From NCBI GenBank assembly GCA_964006375.1, contig OZ023262.1, positions 50,166,960 to 50,230,959 on the forward strand: a stretch of 64,000 bases of DNA, given 5' to 3'. Origin of the DNA: Tillus elongatus. Taxonomy: Eukaryota > Arthropoda > Insecta > Coleoptera > Cleridae. Below are positions 49,680 to 63,495 of this stretch, piece by piece. The stretch's first letter is position 1. Every line of letters starts with the position of its first letter. The notes under the pieces were generated by a model. That model saw only the letters and a list, made by a program, of their open reading frames with translations. It searched no databases and was not told the origin of the DNA. The position numbers and the translations under genes are program-made.

Positions 49680-49726
49680 TACCGTACTGATGATGGCTAA
49701 TAAGCTCGAAACATGTGTATGTGGTT
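49680..49726 (+). ncRNA. Hammerhead motif, copy 4 of second family
   Basis: Same layout with CTGATGA at 49687, GAAA at 49708, cut predicted after 49719. Stem I keeps six pairs thanks to G-T wobbles; stem III ACATGTGT is imperfect. Confidence 0.5.
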
Positions 49727-49983
49727 GTCTCCTTGCGGCTTTGCCCTTAACCTTTCTTCTTGTATAGTACAGAAATGAGGTGTTATAAATCCTATTATAG
49801 TTAATATAACTTCCTGGGCTCCGGATGCCCACGCAGGTGATTTCTTTGCCTCCGTGGCTTTTTTGGTTGTTTCCCTCGGATTGAGGGTCTTCCAAATGTT
49901 GCTGCAATTGTGCACTGGTTGCCTGTTGTGACTCCGTGTATTTTTGCATCTGCATCCAGAGTGTTCCCATCTTCACCTGACTA

Positions 49984-50030
49984 TACCGTACTGATGATGA
50001 CTAATAAGCTTGAAACACGTGTATGCGGTT
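49984..50030 (+). ncRNA. Hammerhead motif, copy 5 of second family
   Basis: CTGATGA at 49991, GAAA at 50012, stem III ACACGTGT, cut predicted after 50023, 304 nt after the site in copy 4. Stem II is weakened (GACT/AGCT). Confidence 0.5.
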
Positions 50031-50061
50031 GTCTCCTTGCGGCTTTGCCCTTAACCTTTCT

Positions 50062-50262
<201 letters not shown>

Positions 50263-50590
50263 AAAATGTATACCCCCCTTCCCGATCCTGCCTATTTTTG
50301 CAGTCATAAAATTTTGGATCCTATTGCAAGAAGAAATAAAAGCAAAATTGTCTGATATATATGAGACGAAAGTAGTTAAACTGAGAACATCAAATAATAA
50401 AATTGCAGTAACCGAAGATGATGATGATGGTAATGGTATACCAAAGAGATTATTAAGTAAGCAAAATAAACTGAATATTAATAAGAGAGATTTTGAATTA
50501 ACTGCTAAGACGTATTTATGGTAAAAAATTGCAATATTATCTTTAATATTAGATGTGGATTCTAATGCATATCAGGAATTAATCAAAAGG

Positions 50591-50676
<86 letters not shown>

Positions 50677-50984
50677 GGTAAGTCAGTCTATAGCAGTAGG
50701 AATTTACCAATGGATAGAAGACACAATTTTAGGACGAAGAGTGTTTATAAACATGGGTCGTGAAAGGCTTTGTTTTTGAGATACAGATGATCAAAGTAGT
50801 CCTCTCATGTTGTTTGTGATTAATAATTTCCGAAACGTTTTGAGATAAAAATCTCATTTTTATTTTGGTAGGCGAGCCTAACTTTACAAGGTCAATAAGA
50901 CAAAACTAAAATAGAAATTAAAATGTGTCCATAGGCGTGCCTGTCGGATTGGAGGTAAGTAAAATGTTGTATAATTTTGTTCTC
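50263..50984. other. Mostly non-coding, short unrecognised frame
   Basis: The stretch 50300-50523 keeps one frame (LLQEEIKAKLSDIYETKV..., acidic EDDDDGNG, then KRLLSKQNKLNINKRDFEL) and could be a decayed exon or element piece; I cannot name it. A (TA) array lies at 50592-50673. Confidence 0.3.
50592..50673. repeat. (TA)n microsatellite
   Basis: About 40 TA units, no REP-A flanks seen. Confidence 0.97.
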
Positions 50985-51150
50985 ATATTTCCTCCCCGCC
51001 CAGCAACCCTATTCATTCTTGGTCACGTAAGTTTCTTAGGGGTTGTTTGCACTATATTTGCCTTGTGGCTTGTGCATCCAAGGAGGGTTCTAAGCATGTT
51101 TCTGAAAAAAATATTCTAAAAACCCTAAATGTAGTAAACTGTAAATTTAC
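50985..51150 (-). repeat. REP-C dispersed repeat, copy 4 (inverted)
   Basis: CTCCCCGCCCAGCAACCCTA, TTGTGCATCCAAGGAGGGTT and TAAGCATGTTTCTGAAAAAA wording closely matches copy 2 at 3790-3985. Confidence 0.65.
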
Positions 51151-52179
51151 CGAAATTACATCCCACAACATCGCCTATAATGCTTTTTTCAGATAATATC
51201 GAATACAGCACTAAAGTAAATAAATTCTTTTACTGTTTCACTTCTTTTTATGTTTATATTCCATATATAAGCACAATATAAGTAAGCATAATAAAAGGCG
51301 GCCCTTAATTAACATCGGGGCTACACAAACTTAAAAGTAGAGAAGACATTTAGATCGTGTGTTATAACCCATAAGTTGATTAAAAATCACTTCTAACTGT
51401 ATGCACACAAAAATTAGTCATATACACGCGGCGATTACGCAATTAGAGACTGTATGAACGTAGCTTTTGTCCAAGACTACACTGGACTACCAGGTTTTGA
51501 TACTTTCAAAGAACATTGACCCCTGCGGTACTAAATTTAACACAACGAACCTACCAAATATTGTCTTTTGCATGGAGACAAACTATAAAAGTGCCGATAT
51601 GGTTGCTATTACTACATAATGCATTAGTTATTTCCCCCGATTATACAATAATAATAATGTCTAAGGGGTCCTGTCGTGGCTCAATTAAGAAACATTAAAA
51701 ACCAAGTGTTAATACTGCTATTAGAATATGATTTATTGATATTGATATACATATTTTCTATTTTATGCAAAATTGTATTGTTTTAAATCATTACCTCACA
51801 ATTTTCATTTATAACCATCGTCCAATAATTATTTTCAATATTTCTATCAATGTTTTAAATATGTTAGGTTAATTAAAAGTTAGTTGTAAAATATCAAACG
51901 TTGTACACGTCTCCACCTATAACAGTTTGTGTTAACTAGAGCTGGTTCCGCACCAAGATGGCGTCCCTGTCGTCCTTCTCTTCAATGTTCTACATGCTTA
52001 CATGTTGCAATAATGTAAGTTCCATTTGTTTCTATCTATGATTTATTTAAATAGCAAAGCACTACAGAATCTGAAGTAATGTCGATGATTATTTTAATAT
52101 TAATTTAGAATAACTTTATTTTTCTTTGATCACAAGACTTGAAAATTGGTACACAGCCACGTCTGTCTATGTTCTTTTA
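51151..52179. other. AT-rich, one possible first exon inside
   Basis: No repeat recognised; see the candidate exon at 51958-52014. Confidence 0.4.
51958..52014 (+). CDS. Possible first coding exon of an unknown gene
   Basis: A strong translation-start context (ACCAAGATGGCG) opens 19 codons (MASLSSFSSMFYMLTCCNN) ending exactly at a consensus-like splice donor GTAAGT, in phase 0. The few CpGs around the start contrast with the AT-rich surroundings. Nothing downstream can be joined to it with confidence, and such coincidences occur by chance, so this is only a candidate. Confidence 0.2.
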
Positions 52180-52363
52180 ACTTGTAAATTTTCGTTTCAA
52201 TCACTTAAACAATTTGTGAGATATTGCTTTAAAAAAATTTTTTTGTTGTTGAAAAATTTGGCATCAAGATCTGATGAACGAATTCATCCAAGCCATTAAC
52301 AAGATAAAGACAATTCCCAAATTTGGTCCAAATGAGTGAAGTATTTTTTGAGTTATCGGTGGG
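52180..52363 (+). repeat. REP-A left flank (partner at 55157-55285)
   Basis: TTTTCGTTTCAATCACTTAA, GATGAACGAATTCATCCAAG, AATTCCCAAATTTGGTCC, GAGTTATCGGTGGGATA. Separated from its right flank by the mariner at 52571-55106. Confidence 0.65.

Positions 52364-55103
<2,740 letters not shown>

Positions 55104-55156
<53 letters not shown>
55104..55156. repeat. (TA)n microsatellite
   Basis: About 26 TA units directly after the mariner right end. Confidence 0.97.
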
Positions 55157-55159
<3 letters not shown>

Positions 55160-55285
55160 ATTTTAACTGACCTTGGAAATGGGTTCGAGGGGCCCTAATT
55201 CGTACTCATGAAGAAATTTTCCGAAAGTCTCACCGTTCATACCTCTCTATGAGTCAATTGTATAATGAAAATTGACTAAAAAGGT
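55157..55285 (+). repeat. REP-A right flank (partner of 52180-52363)
   Basis: AACTGACCTTGGAAATGGGT, CGAGGGGCCCTAATTCG, terminal palindrome AGTCAATTG...AATTGACT. Confidence 0.6.
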
Positions 55286-56143
55286 GCTATATCTTAAAAA
55301 TATATTTTTGTTTTAGAATTATATGCAGTGGGCCTAAATTGTGGTGCACTCCGTGTATGAAATTTTACAAACAGTCCGTATCAAAACTCGAGATGCTGAA
55401 GTGTATTACAGTAAAGAATAGTCACTATAGTTATAAATTAGATTTTTATAAGTGATAAAAAATACTTCAATCAAGAGGTGTAAAAATATAATTACACTGT
55501 TTAATACAATCCATTAAATTTTACGCTGAATAACATAATTTGCTGTACAAAAACTGTTTTACTGGTTAGTTCATTTTGCAAGTCAACCAGGACAAACTTT
55601 ATTGTGTTCTTTACTTACACTGTTCAATCATGCATTAAACTATTGTAATAAAATATGGGATTGGTATTTAATAGCACTGAAATTGCTTCTGAAATAATGC
55701 ACATAAAATATAAAAGAGTTAGAAGTAGGGATATAGAGGCCCATGAAAACAATGATAATCAGTACAAGTACTCCACACAGTGAATAAGCAGTCACTTTAG
55801 TAGTTTCTGACAATTTCTTTTTTAGAAATGCAGATTAAATTTTGACAAAGAATTGGCCTTAATACGATGCTTCTATTTACAATAGAATATTATAGGTTTG
55901 ATTTATTTTTGTAAAATATCAATGGATAATAGAACTGTGGTAAACTAACACTGGTAAGCAATAATTACTTTTCTTTTGTAACTCAAATCTGTGCAGCAAC
56001 AATAGTGCAGTGGGTGCCTGTGTTTGATTACTGGTGTAGACAGTTTTATCCACTGTGTGTTGGGTGTGTGTTCTTCTGGTCAGGAGGGCGCCACTTAAAA
56101 AATATGCGGTGTCAAAAAAAGTATTCATTGGTGCTGATTATTA
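55286..56143. other. AT-rich, no gene seen
   Basis: A GTGTGTTGGGTGTGTG...AGGAGGGCGCC stretch at 56055-56092 recurs in altered form at 57925-57960; otherwise nothing. Confidence 0.45.
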
Positions 56144-56275
56144 TTTTAGCGAATTTTCATTCAGAAAAATTCGCTAATAGAGGCCACGATGAAAAGTTTT
56201 CGGAAAAATTTCTTCAGATAAGCGCGAATTCGGGTCCCTAGAACCCAAAAGCAAGGTCAATTAAAATTTTTATAT

Positions 56276-56364
<89 letters not shown>

Positions 56365-56510
56365 GCGATAACTCAAAAAATACTAAAACTGATTTCAATC
56401 AAACTTGGCACAAACCGAGGTCGAGTTTCTTATTCTGCCTTTATGCTCAAGTTTTTCCGTTGGAAAAGCGGGGAACCTCTTTTGAAAACGCTATATTTTT
56501 GTAAGTATCA
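56144..56510 (-). repeat. REP-A copy, inverted
   Basis: Starts with the palindrome AGCGAATTTTC...AAAAATTCGCT, then TCCCTAGAACCCAAAAGC, (TA) array, and a diverged left flank (TCGAGCGATAACTCAAAAAA, TGATTTCAATCAAACTTGGC). Confidence 0.6.
56280..56361. repeat. (TA)n microsatellite inside REP-A
   Basis: About 41 TA units. Confidence 0.97.
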
Positions 56511-56639
56511 GAGTAACTAGAATGAGACTACACGTGGCTAGAAACAGTGCAAAAAAACTTATTTTGTGAATCTTAGGTAATTTAGTACACAAAATTTAGA
56601 GTTTTTTCCAAATTAAAAATAAAATCCCAAAGACATGGG

Positions 56640-56712
56640 TTGAGACGACTTAGTGGTTAAAGTCCAATGCCTGACAGGCAGAGTAGTTAACCGCCACACG
56701 TAGATTGATTCA
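56640..56712 (+). other. Weak tRNA-like sequence
   Basis: ACTTAGTGGTTAAAGTCC (A-box-like), an anticodon-stem-like TGCCTGACAGGCA, and GTAGATTGATTC (B-box-like) in tRNA order. The arms do not fold well; perhaps a decayed SINE head. Confidence 0.22.
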
Positions 56713-57189
56713 TACAACAGGTATAAACCATACATCAACGGTAACCAAACTAAATATATACCAGGCATAAACTATACTACTCGAACCAACAATCGTGAAA
56801 TCTCGGCCGTAATTATGGAAAATGACAAACGACATGAAATTAAAAGTCTGCAAATTGATTGTTATTTAGATGTGGGATTCAATCAATTATTAAAAAACTC
56901 TATATTTGTAGCTTTATGAACGGCCTCAAATACAGTTTTTGCGCAGCATAGATATATTATGCTGTCGTATAATATACTAGAAATGCAAAGAAAATCAAGC
57001 CAAGTCTCTATAAAAATGATCCTAAAATAGTTTCTTTTATATTTAACCTTAAACATAATACGTCATATAAGACCGAAACAGCCGTGGGATGTGTCGCAAT
57101 GGTAATTCTACTAATTCTGTAATTAATTACGCATACTTTGATTATAATATCCCGGGTAAGAAGCCGATCTAAATTATCACGCAAATAAA
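56713..57189. other. AT-rich, no gene seen
   Basis: Nothing recognisable. Confidence 0.45.
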
Positions 57190-57265
57190 ACGTTGGTTAC
57201 TTAGATGGCGCCGGCGATATCGCCCTTGCCTCCTAAGCAGAAGGTTACGCGATCGAATCCAGCTT
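57190..57265 (+). other. tRNA-Arg(CCT)-like sequence, possible SINE head
   Basis: Contains a D-arm-like GGCG...CGCC, an anticodon loop CTCCTAA on a TTGC/GCAG stem, and a B-box-like GATCGAATCC in correct order and rough spacing. The T-stem and acceptor stem do not pair properly, so it is not a functional tRNA gene. Confidence 0.35.
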
Positions 57266-58002
57266 GATGAGTTTTTTAATGTTTTATTTTGACATTTGGA
57301 GAAACAATAGTGTACAGATTTCATACGTTTTCAACAAGATCTTTTTTGTTTAAAACGCCTGAATAAGTTTGTCACCTTTGAATCTGAAATGATAATTTTG
57401 TTATTGCTGATATTGAAAAAACCGGTTTGATCAGGTTGACTAAAACGAAATCATACTGGCGATTAATATGAAAAAATAACTGCTACGTTTATAATTTGGC
57501 AGATACTTTACTTTTCTAAATATGAGTTAAGTTTCCTTCTGGAAATCTTCTGTATAACTTTAATGAAATTTGTAATACAAGTTTCTTTTAAAGAGACTTA
57601 CACTATCTACAGATATAGCAAAATTTAATTTTTTAGCTTCATAGAAAATTGAGTTTTGGGCATTTTTCTCAAAGACTTAGAACACAATATTTTTTGATAA
57701 TAGAGATATATCGATGGCAACACTTTTGAAGGAATTCTTCAAATGTGCGCGTACTAGGACCTCTAAAATCGATCTTCAAGGTCTGTGTAAGTTTAAAGTA
57801 TTAACTTTACTAATATGCCGTATAATAATAGTGTACCATTCTTATGAGAATTCGCTACTATAACGCACTTGCTGCGTCCCGAAATTTTTAATTAGTTCCA
57901 GATACACCTTCATAGCTACATTCACTGTGTGCTGGGTGTGTCCTGGTAAGGAGGGTGCCTTCGAAAAAAATACACTGCACCCACAACTTAACGCATAACC
58001 TG
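57266..58002. other. AT-rich, no gene seen
   Basis: Holds a REP-A-like edge (AAATGTGCGCGTACTAGGAC, about 57740) and the REP-B right end at 57878. Confidence 0.4.
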
Positions 58003-58080
58003 AATAAGTACACTTGGAGAACCCAAATCACCACAACAAATATGTGTTGTGGTGATTTGGGTTCTCCAAGTGTACTTATT
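58003..58080. repeat. Perfect 36-bp hairpin made of PLE terminal sequence
   Basis: Arms 58003-58038 and 58045-58080 are exact inverse complements with a six-base loop. The arm sequence (AAGTACACTTGGAGAACCCA, then AATCACCACAAC) is that of the PLE termini at 1590-1655 and 3715-3757. After it comes AGTGCTCATCACAGGTTC, also PLE-adjacent. Two PLE ends abut here head to head. Confidence 0.85.
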
Positions 58081-58189
58081 AGTGCTCATCACAGGTTCCA
58101 GTTTTCACATAACCTGAATATTCCCAAAATTTTCACTCTGAATACTTTTCCATCTCATGATCCCATTACATTTTTTTTACCCAATCGTA

Positions 58190-59922
58190 GTAGATCTATT
58201 AATTGAAAATTTACAATAGTTGAGAGATGCCCAAAAAATAAAGTAACCATATTGTACAGGGCGTTTAAATAATGTAACGTTTTCTTGATCAAAGTTTAAC
58301 ACTTTCTGTGGGCAATATCAGGCTACTCAGGCAGATGAAAGTTGTACAGTGCTATAGCCTCACGTCCGTTCCAAAGATATTCCATTTTTTAAGACATCTT
58401 GCATTTTTCTCCATGAAATTAAAAAAAAAACAACTCAACAATAGTGTTGTTTTATTTATTTATTTACCACTATAGAGTCATGCGGCCATTTAAAAAACAT
58501 TACAAGACTTTACAATCTTATTGTCGATAATTTATTTAAAAAAACATGTTCTGCTTCTCCTTGCCCTGACTATTGTTTCAGATCTTCTTGGTATACTTGA
58601 AATCAGGTTTTTGATTTCGTCTTGATCAATGTGATCCCATATTTCCCTAAGTCTCAATGAGAGTTAATTTAGGTCCCCAGGTGGATACTGTAAGGCTGTG
58701 ACCTGTCGACCCATGTTGTCCCATAGGTCTTCGATAAGGTTTTGGTCAGGACTTCTTGCTAGCGATGCCAAAGTTGTATTTCCCACTTTTTTTAGAGACA
58801 ATTTTGTACTACCTTAGGTACGCGTGAGAGTGCCTTATCGTGCATAAGTAACATTTCTTCCCCAATAAATGGGGCTATGGCATCACATGTGGTTTCAAAA
58901 AGTCTCTAATGTATCGGTCCGTTGTCAACCGACCGCCCTGAACCACAACTAACTCCGTACAAGCATCCATTCTGACGCCACCCCATACCATAACAGAGCC
59001 ACCTCCATAGCTGACAGTTTCGGCAATGTTACATTGAGTGTCACGCTCGCCAGGGCGGTGATACATTCTCCTTCTGCGATCATCACTAAAAACCTTCAAC
59101 TCGTCGAAAACAGGACATTACTCCATTCAAGGTCCCAATTTTTATGTTCCTGGGCAAACTCAAGTCGTTGCCTTCGGTGGACTATGGGAAGCAAGCTGCA
59201 GCCCAATGTGGAGTAATATTGTTTTCTGCCAGTCTCCTTTGCACTGTATTTTGACTAACACGGTCATTATACTGACCAGAAAATTCCTATTGAAGTGCTG
59301 TACTTGTGGTGAATAGATTTTGCAACACTTGTAACCATAAAAATGGATCTTGATTATTCCTTGTCACTCTTCGTCTTCCTATGGTTTATACCAGTCTCAC
59401 GATACCGGGCCAGCACTCTTGATATCGCAGATTGTGACATTCCAAATCGTAATGCCACCTGAAGTTGTGACAACCCTACTTCCACAAATACTAATTTCTC
59501 TGGTGAAATATTTGTCATCTCACATATGTTTTGGGTCATTTTCGCTTAAATCAATTTTAATAAAGTTGGTTATCTACGACTTTTAATCGAATTGACATAA
59601 GCAACAAAATAAACAGAGCTGCCAGCTTGTAATGTCACTCGTTTGCATAGTGTTCTTTAAAATTCCATAGAGAAAAATGCAAGACCTTAAAAAATTGAAT
59701 ATCACTGGAACAATCTAAGATTATCAGACGATTAAAAAAAAAATATACTCAAAAGACATGAGGCTACAGCACTGTATAATTTTCATCTGCATGAGTATTC
59801 TGATATTGCCCACAGAAAGTGTTAAACATTGATGAAGAAAACATATTATTTGAACGCCCTGGACAATATGATTACTCCATTTTTGGGGCATCTATTGACT
59901 ACTGAAAATTCTCCATTAATCC
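58190..59922 (-). mobile_element. Tc1-like element with about 215-bp TIRs, inactive
   Basis: Arms near 58190-58410 and 59690-59922 are inverted copies with differences; both contain ATATTGTACAGGGCG-type wording, CTTTCTGTGGGCAATATCAG, and CCTCATGTC/CCTCACGTC. Encloses a broken Tc1-like transposase. Confidence 0.78.
58640..59539 (-). pseudogene. Tc1-like transposase, degenerate
   Basis: The N-terminal helix-turn-helix at 59539-59354 reads MTQNICEMTNISPEKLVFVE, LSQLQVALRFGMSQSAISRV and RYRETG. The central part (59099-58875) reads VFSDDRRRRM (first Asp), YGGGSVMVWGGVRMDACTEL and TTDRYIRDFLKPHVMP. Further down come LLMHDKA (second Asp in HDKA) and, after stops, YGTTWVDRSQP. The YGGGSVMVWGG box is diagnostic of Tc1-type enzymes, which normally have a DD34E core; the Glu end is not readable. 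Several stops and frameshifts; inactive. Confidence 0.82.
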
Positions 59923-59924
59923 GA

Positions 59925-60400
59925 TCTATCAGAAATCCCTGTACAATCACAAGTTTGACCTGGATGATGCACTAATGTGTCCCACATAGTTAGAATCTGG
60001 CTTTGACACTAGCACAATGTGTTCTTCAATAGTTGTTTTTTTGTTGTTGCAGATTTTGCTACTTAATTTACATTGAGTGTGAGTTCTATCTTTTCGGCCA
60101 TCAAAGTAAATAGCATGTAGTGTCTTTTCGTTCGCTTTCTGGTGTTTCTTCAAAGTTTCTCTTTTTGTTTCCTTTCCCTCATAACTTTACTCCGAACTAC
60201 TATTTTACAGGTATATTCTTCCGTTATTACTCCGACGTCCGTTAGGGCAGCACTCGCTATTATAGCAGCCGATCTATCAGAATTCCCCGTGCGATCACAA
60301 ACTTGGGCTGGACTTAATAAACTGAGGACGGATTTGAGTGGATCTTTCTGTACTTTTGGAGGCACTGGGCTGAATTTCGCCAGAAAACAATGTCCTTCCC
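59925..60400 (-). pseudogene. Fragment of a dispersed arthropod ORF family (YFDGRKD type)
   Basis: Minus-strand frames overlapping by one frameshift near 60150 read LLSPAQVCDRTGNSDRSAAI, IASAALTDVGVITEEYTCKI, RSKVMRERKQKEKL and then LHAIYFDGRKDRTHTQC, EEHIVLVSKPDSNYVGHIS. I recall this pattern (CDR.G.SDR.AA, then YFDGRKD, then EEHI, GH) from uncharacterised multi-copy proteins in aphids and other arthropods; function unknown. A second partial copy of the SDR region abuts the Tc1-like element at 59925-59960, so the Tc1-like element sits at a break between duplicated pieces. Confidence 0.55.
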
Positions 60401-61418
60401 CTCTCGTTCGTGCGAATCTTCGTCAGATATTAAAGTACTTGAATTTGCTTCACCTAAATTGCATAAAGTCGAAGTTGTCTGTATATTACATATTTTTCCC
60501 ATGTACCAAACGTTCAATTCTTTTGAACACTTGCAATGGGACGGCATGGCTCAGTTCTGCAAAAGGCTCAAATACCCTGGAAGGGTGACTCTAACACCCC
60601 AGGAAATAGGTAAAATAGCCCCCAAGAAGATGGTGGACTACATAAAAAGTCTGAACTTTTTGGTCAATTATTAGGAAAAATAGTCATGCACAAAAGACCA
60701 ATTGAGGTGGCAGCGCTGAGAGGCCAAAGGCGTATACGACTCATCAAACAATTCACATGGTGGAACAGAACGAGCCTTAGACTTGCCCGGAATGTCTATC
60801 AACCGGATATGGATGTATGTATGATAGCCATACACCCAAAGCGCCTCCTTCTTCTTCGGATGCCTCAGTTTTCCCCACTGCAGTCTCGCAGGCCATCGCC
60901 ATCTCTAACTCTAACGAGCTGGCTCAGGTTATCTCCTTATTGAATCGAATTGCTTCTGACATTGAGATGATCAAGGCAGATAGACCATCCATCAAACTGA
61001 TATTTCAATCTAATATGGTTTACACTTACAATCTAGAATAGGTAATAATGTATTTCCCCTCAAGATTTACATGGGCCGTCAAACAAAACTAAAGTTTTTA
61101 TTTCCAAATATAAAATGTAAAATCGCAAAACCAAAGATAATACAAACACTATAAAACAAACCCTGACAAAAATATGTACTGATAAGACATATCATTATAG
61201 TCCGAAATATTAAATAACACATAAAACAAACACATGTTCAAATTAACCATCACAGTTTTAAGCGTTTTATCTTTTTGGGGCAACGTGGCACCACAAATGA
61301 AATCATTCAGATGATATAACCGCGAAATACACTCCTTAAATTGTCAAAGTAATCATGCAAATGATAAGAATATTATCGAGGACTGACATATCAAAACAGA
61401 AACAAAAACATGGTCCCC
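60401..61418. other. No gene secured; possible Gag-like fragment
   Basis: A GC-richer stretch 60590-61040 holds overlapping plus-strand frames, one reading SNELAQVISLLNRIASDIEMI, a coiled-coil-like piece that could come from a retrotransposon ORF1. Not enough to name. Confidence 0.3.
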
Positions 61419-62085
61419 TCACTCACTCTGAATCATGAACTCTTCCAATGTGTAAACTGGTGTTTTCAGTAGGATCTGTTTCAGTGCCTTATAAAATTGC
61501 TGCATTGATTTGCTCTTTAGTTCCACCGGCATTCTATTATACAGTTTAGGACCCCAATAGTCCACTCCCTGCTGTATCTGATACAGTCTGTGAAGTGGTG
61601 TTCTTAGACTACCCTTACTTCGGGTGTCGAAATGGTGCTTTTGATTGTTCGTTGGAAATCTGTCCAGGTTATTATGCACATACTTCACAAACTGAAACAC
61701 ATACAGTGCCGGGAGTGTCAAAATTCCTGCAAGCCTAAAAGCCTCCCTACAACTGTCGGTAGGCTTCAAGCCCACCAGTACCCACACAGTCCTCTTCTGT
61801 ATGATAAAACCTCCCTTGCAGCAGATGAATTGCCCCACAGAAGTATCCCATATGCAAGTACACTATGACAGTGTGCAAAGTATGCTGCTTTTGCAGCCTC
61901 CCTCGTACTAAACTGCTTCACCATTCTAATTGTGTATATCCCCGTTGCCAGATTCCCCATTACGACGTGTATGTTCCAGGTAAGTTGGCTATCAATATTA
62001 ATGGCCAAAAATTTAAAATGTTGCCGCTCGCTGGTTCTCTTAAAGTTTAAATAGTGTGTCTTCTTTTCATTCATTTTCAATTTGT
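61419..62085 (-). pseudogene. Non-LTR retrotransposon 3' end (reverse transcriptase C-terminal region)
   Basis: Two overlapping minus-strand frames. The first (62080 downward) reads MNEKKTHYLNF, FKFLAINIDSQLTWNIHV, GIYTIRMVKQFSTREAAKAA and LAYGILLWGNSSAA. After a frameshift near 61800 the second reads KRTVWVLVGLKPTDSCREAF, LAGILTLPALYVFQFVKYVH, QGVDYWGPKLYNRMPVELK and LLKTPVYTLEEF. This is the tail after the reverse-transcriptase palm in CR1/jockey-group elements. The catalytic motif is upstream and missing; a 5'-truncated copy with one frameshift, otherwise well preserved. Confidence 0.85.
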
Positions 62086-62119
62086 TAACACTGAACCACT
62101 TTTTTGATTCAAAAATCTG

Positions 62120-62417
62120 GACGCAGCAAGTGAATGGAAGTGAATTTTCATAAAAATCTTTTTAATAGCAAATATGTCTCTCGAATGCAAGCAGGCATCA
62201 ATCTGGTTACCGGTATAGCCTATATAGTAGAAACAATGTACCATATTTTATCAAAATTACTTATTGTTTGAAAATGTACAAAAATTTTCCGAAAATAAAC
62301 TTAAAATGTGTGAGAAAACTGGTTTCCTAGTCAACAAACCTTAGGTTAATAGCAAATTGAGTTATTGAAATTTGACGGATTGAATGAAAATTCGTTACCA
62401 AAACGCACTTATCGCGT
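62120..62417. mobile_element. REP-B short element, third copy
   Basis: Left end GACGCAGCAAGTGAATGGAA (one arm of the small end hairpin is lost), interior as in 5771-6077, right end CAAAACGCACTTATCGCGTC. The most diverged short copy. Confidence 0.55.
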
Positions 62418-62929
62418 CTCGATTTTTTTTCTTACAAACATGCATCATATTTCAATAAAAAATGCAAAAATGCAATAATATAGGGGTGTGAAAAAAAGTA
62501 GGGATCACCAAAAATTATGCACCACTCTGTGACTGTCAAAATAGTTTTATAAGATGCAGCTTAAGACACCCTATAATTAACGTAGACAATTTTTTTCTCG
62601 TATCTTGTATAATTACAATTATATTGCGCTTTACCGTAGAAATGGGTCAGCCTGTATATACGTAAACAGATAAAAACTGAAAGTAAACCCGGATATGTAT
62701 TCTAGGGAGTCTAATTTGCGCTCATTTAAGTAAATCTTTTTAAAATAGTCGCGGTCCTCTTAACGAATTCTTTCTAGAAAATTAGCTAAAAATTATAGAC
62801 CGTCAAACCATAAACTTAACTAAACATACAGCCAAAGCATCATCTTAACTAAACCTACAGCCACAGCATCAGAGAAACGGTCTATTTGAAATGAATTTTC
62901 TGTAAATATTTTAGTAAAATGCAGAACAA
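62418..62929. repeat. AT-rich repeat sequence with a REP-A right-flank piece
   Basis: Matches 6078-6544 in part (ACATGCATCATATTTCAAT, TTAAGACACCCTATAATTAA). A REP-A right flank without array occurs at about 62660-62790 (AACCCGGATATGTATTCTAG, TTGCGCTCATTTAAG). Confidence 0.5.
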
Positions 62930-63296
62930 TGACGGTTGAAGCTGAAACTTAAGGGTTTGCATAACACTCTTCTTGCGACATTTTCTTTACATAGTCCGTA
63001 TTTATTTCAGGTTCTTTGCCTAAATGTAGCGAATTTTGACGTTTCCATTCACTTTGATGTTTTGAGGAAAACTCCATTTTTTTTCTTTAACTGCCCATAA
63101 CTTTTTATGTATTTAACCTTACAGACACACATTTTGGTACATGGTTCACTTTTTATAATACCAACACACGTACCAAATTTTGCTGCCTTTACTTTGTTAT
63201 TTCTGGAGATATAAAGTTTTTCCGAAAGAAAACGCATAATTTTCCGGTAAAACCTAAGCCGATTTTCTTTCCTGGCTAACAAACTTATCCAAGCCA

Positions 63297-63377
<81 letters not shown>

Positions 63378-63495
63378 ATATAACAATTAAAACTGACCCC
63401 GGATATGTTTTAGGAGGCCTAATTGGCGCTCATTTGCAGAATTTTTTCTAAATTCAAAAGTCGGAATCTCCTCAATAGTGATTTTTTTAAAAAGA
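62930..63495 (+). repeat. REP-A copy
   Basis: Left flank (TTTACTTTGTTATTTCTGGA, ACAAACTTATCCAAGCCACT), (TA) array, right flank (AAACTGACCCCGGATATG, TGGCGCTCATTTGCAG), palindrome AGTGATTTTTT...AAAATTTACT. Confidence 0.65.
63300..63375. repeat. (TA)n microsatellite inside REP-A
   Basis: About 37 TA units; here the array follows CCACTTA directly, so the last part of the usual left flank has been lost. Confidence 0.97.
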
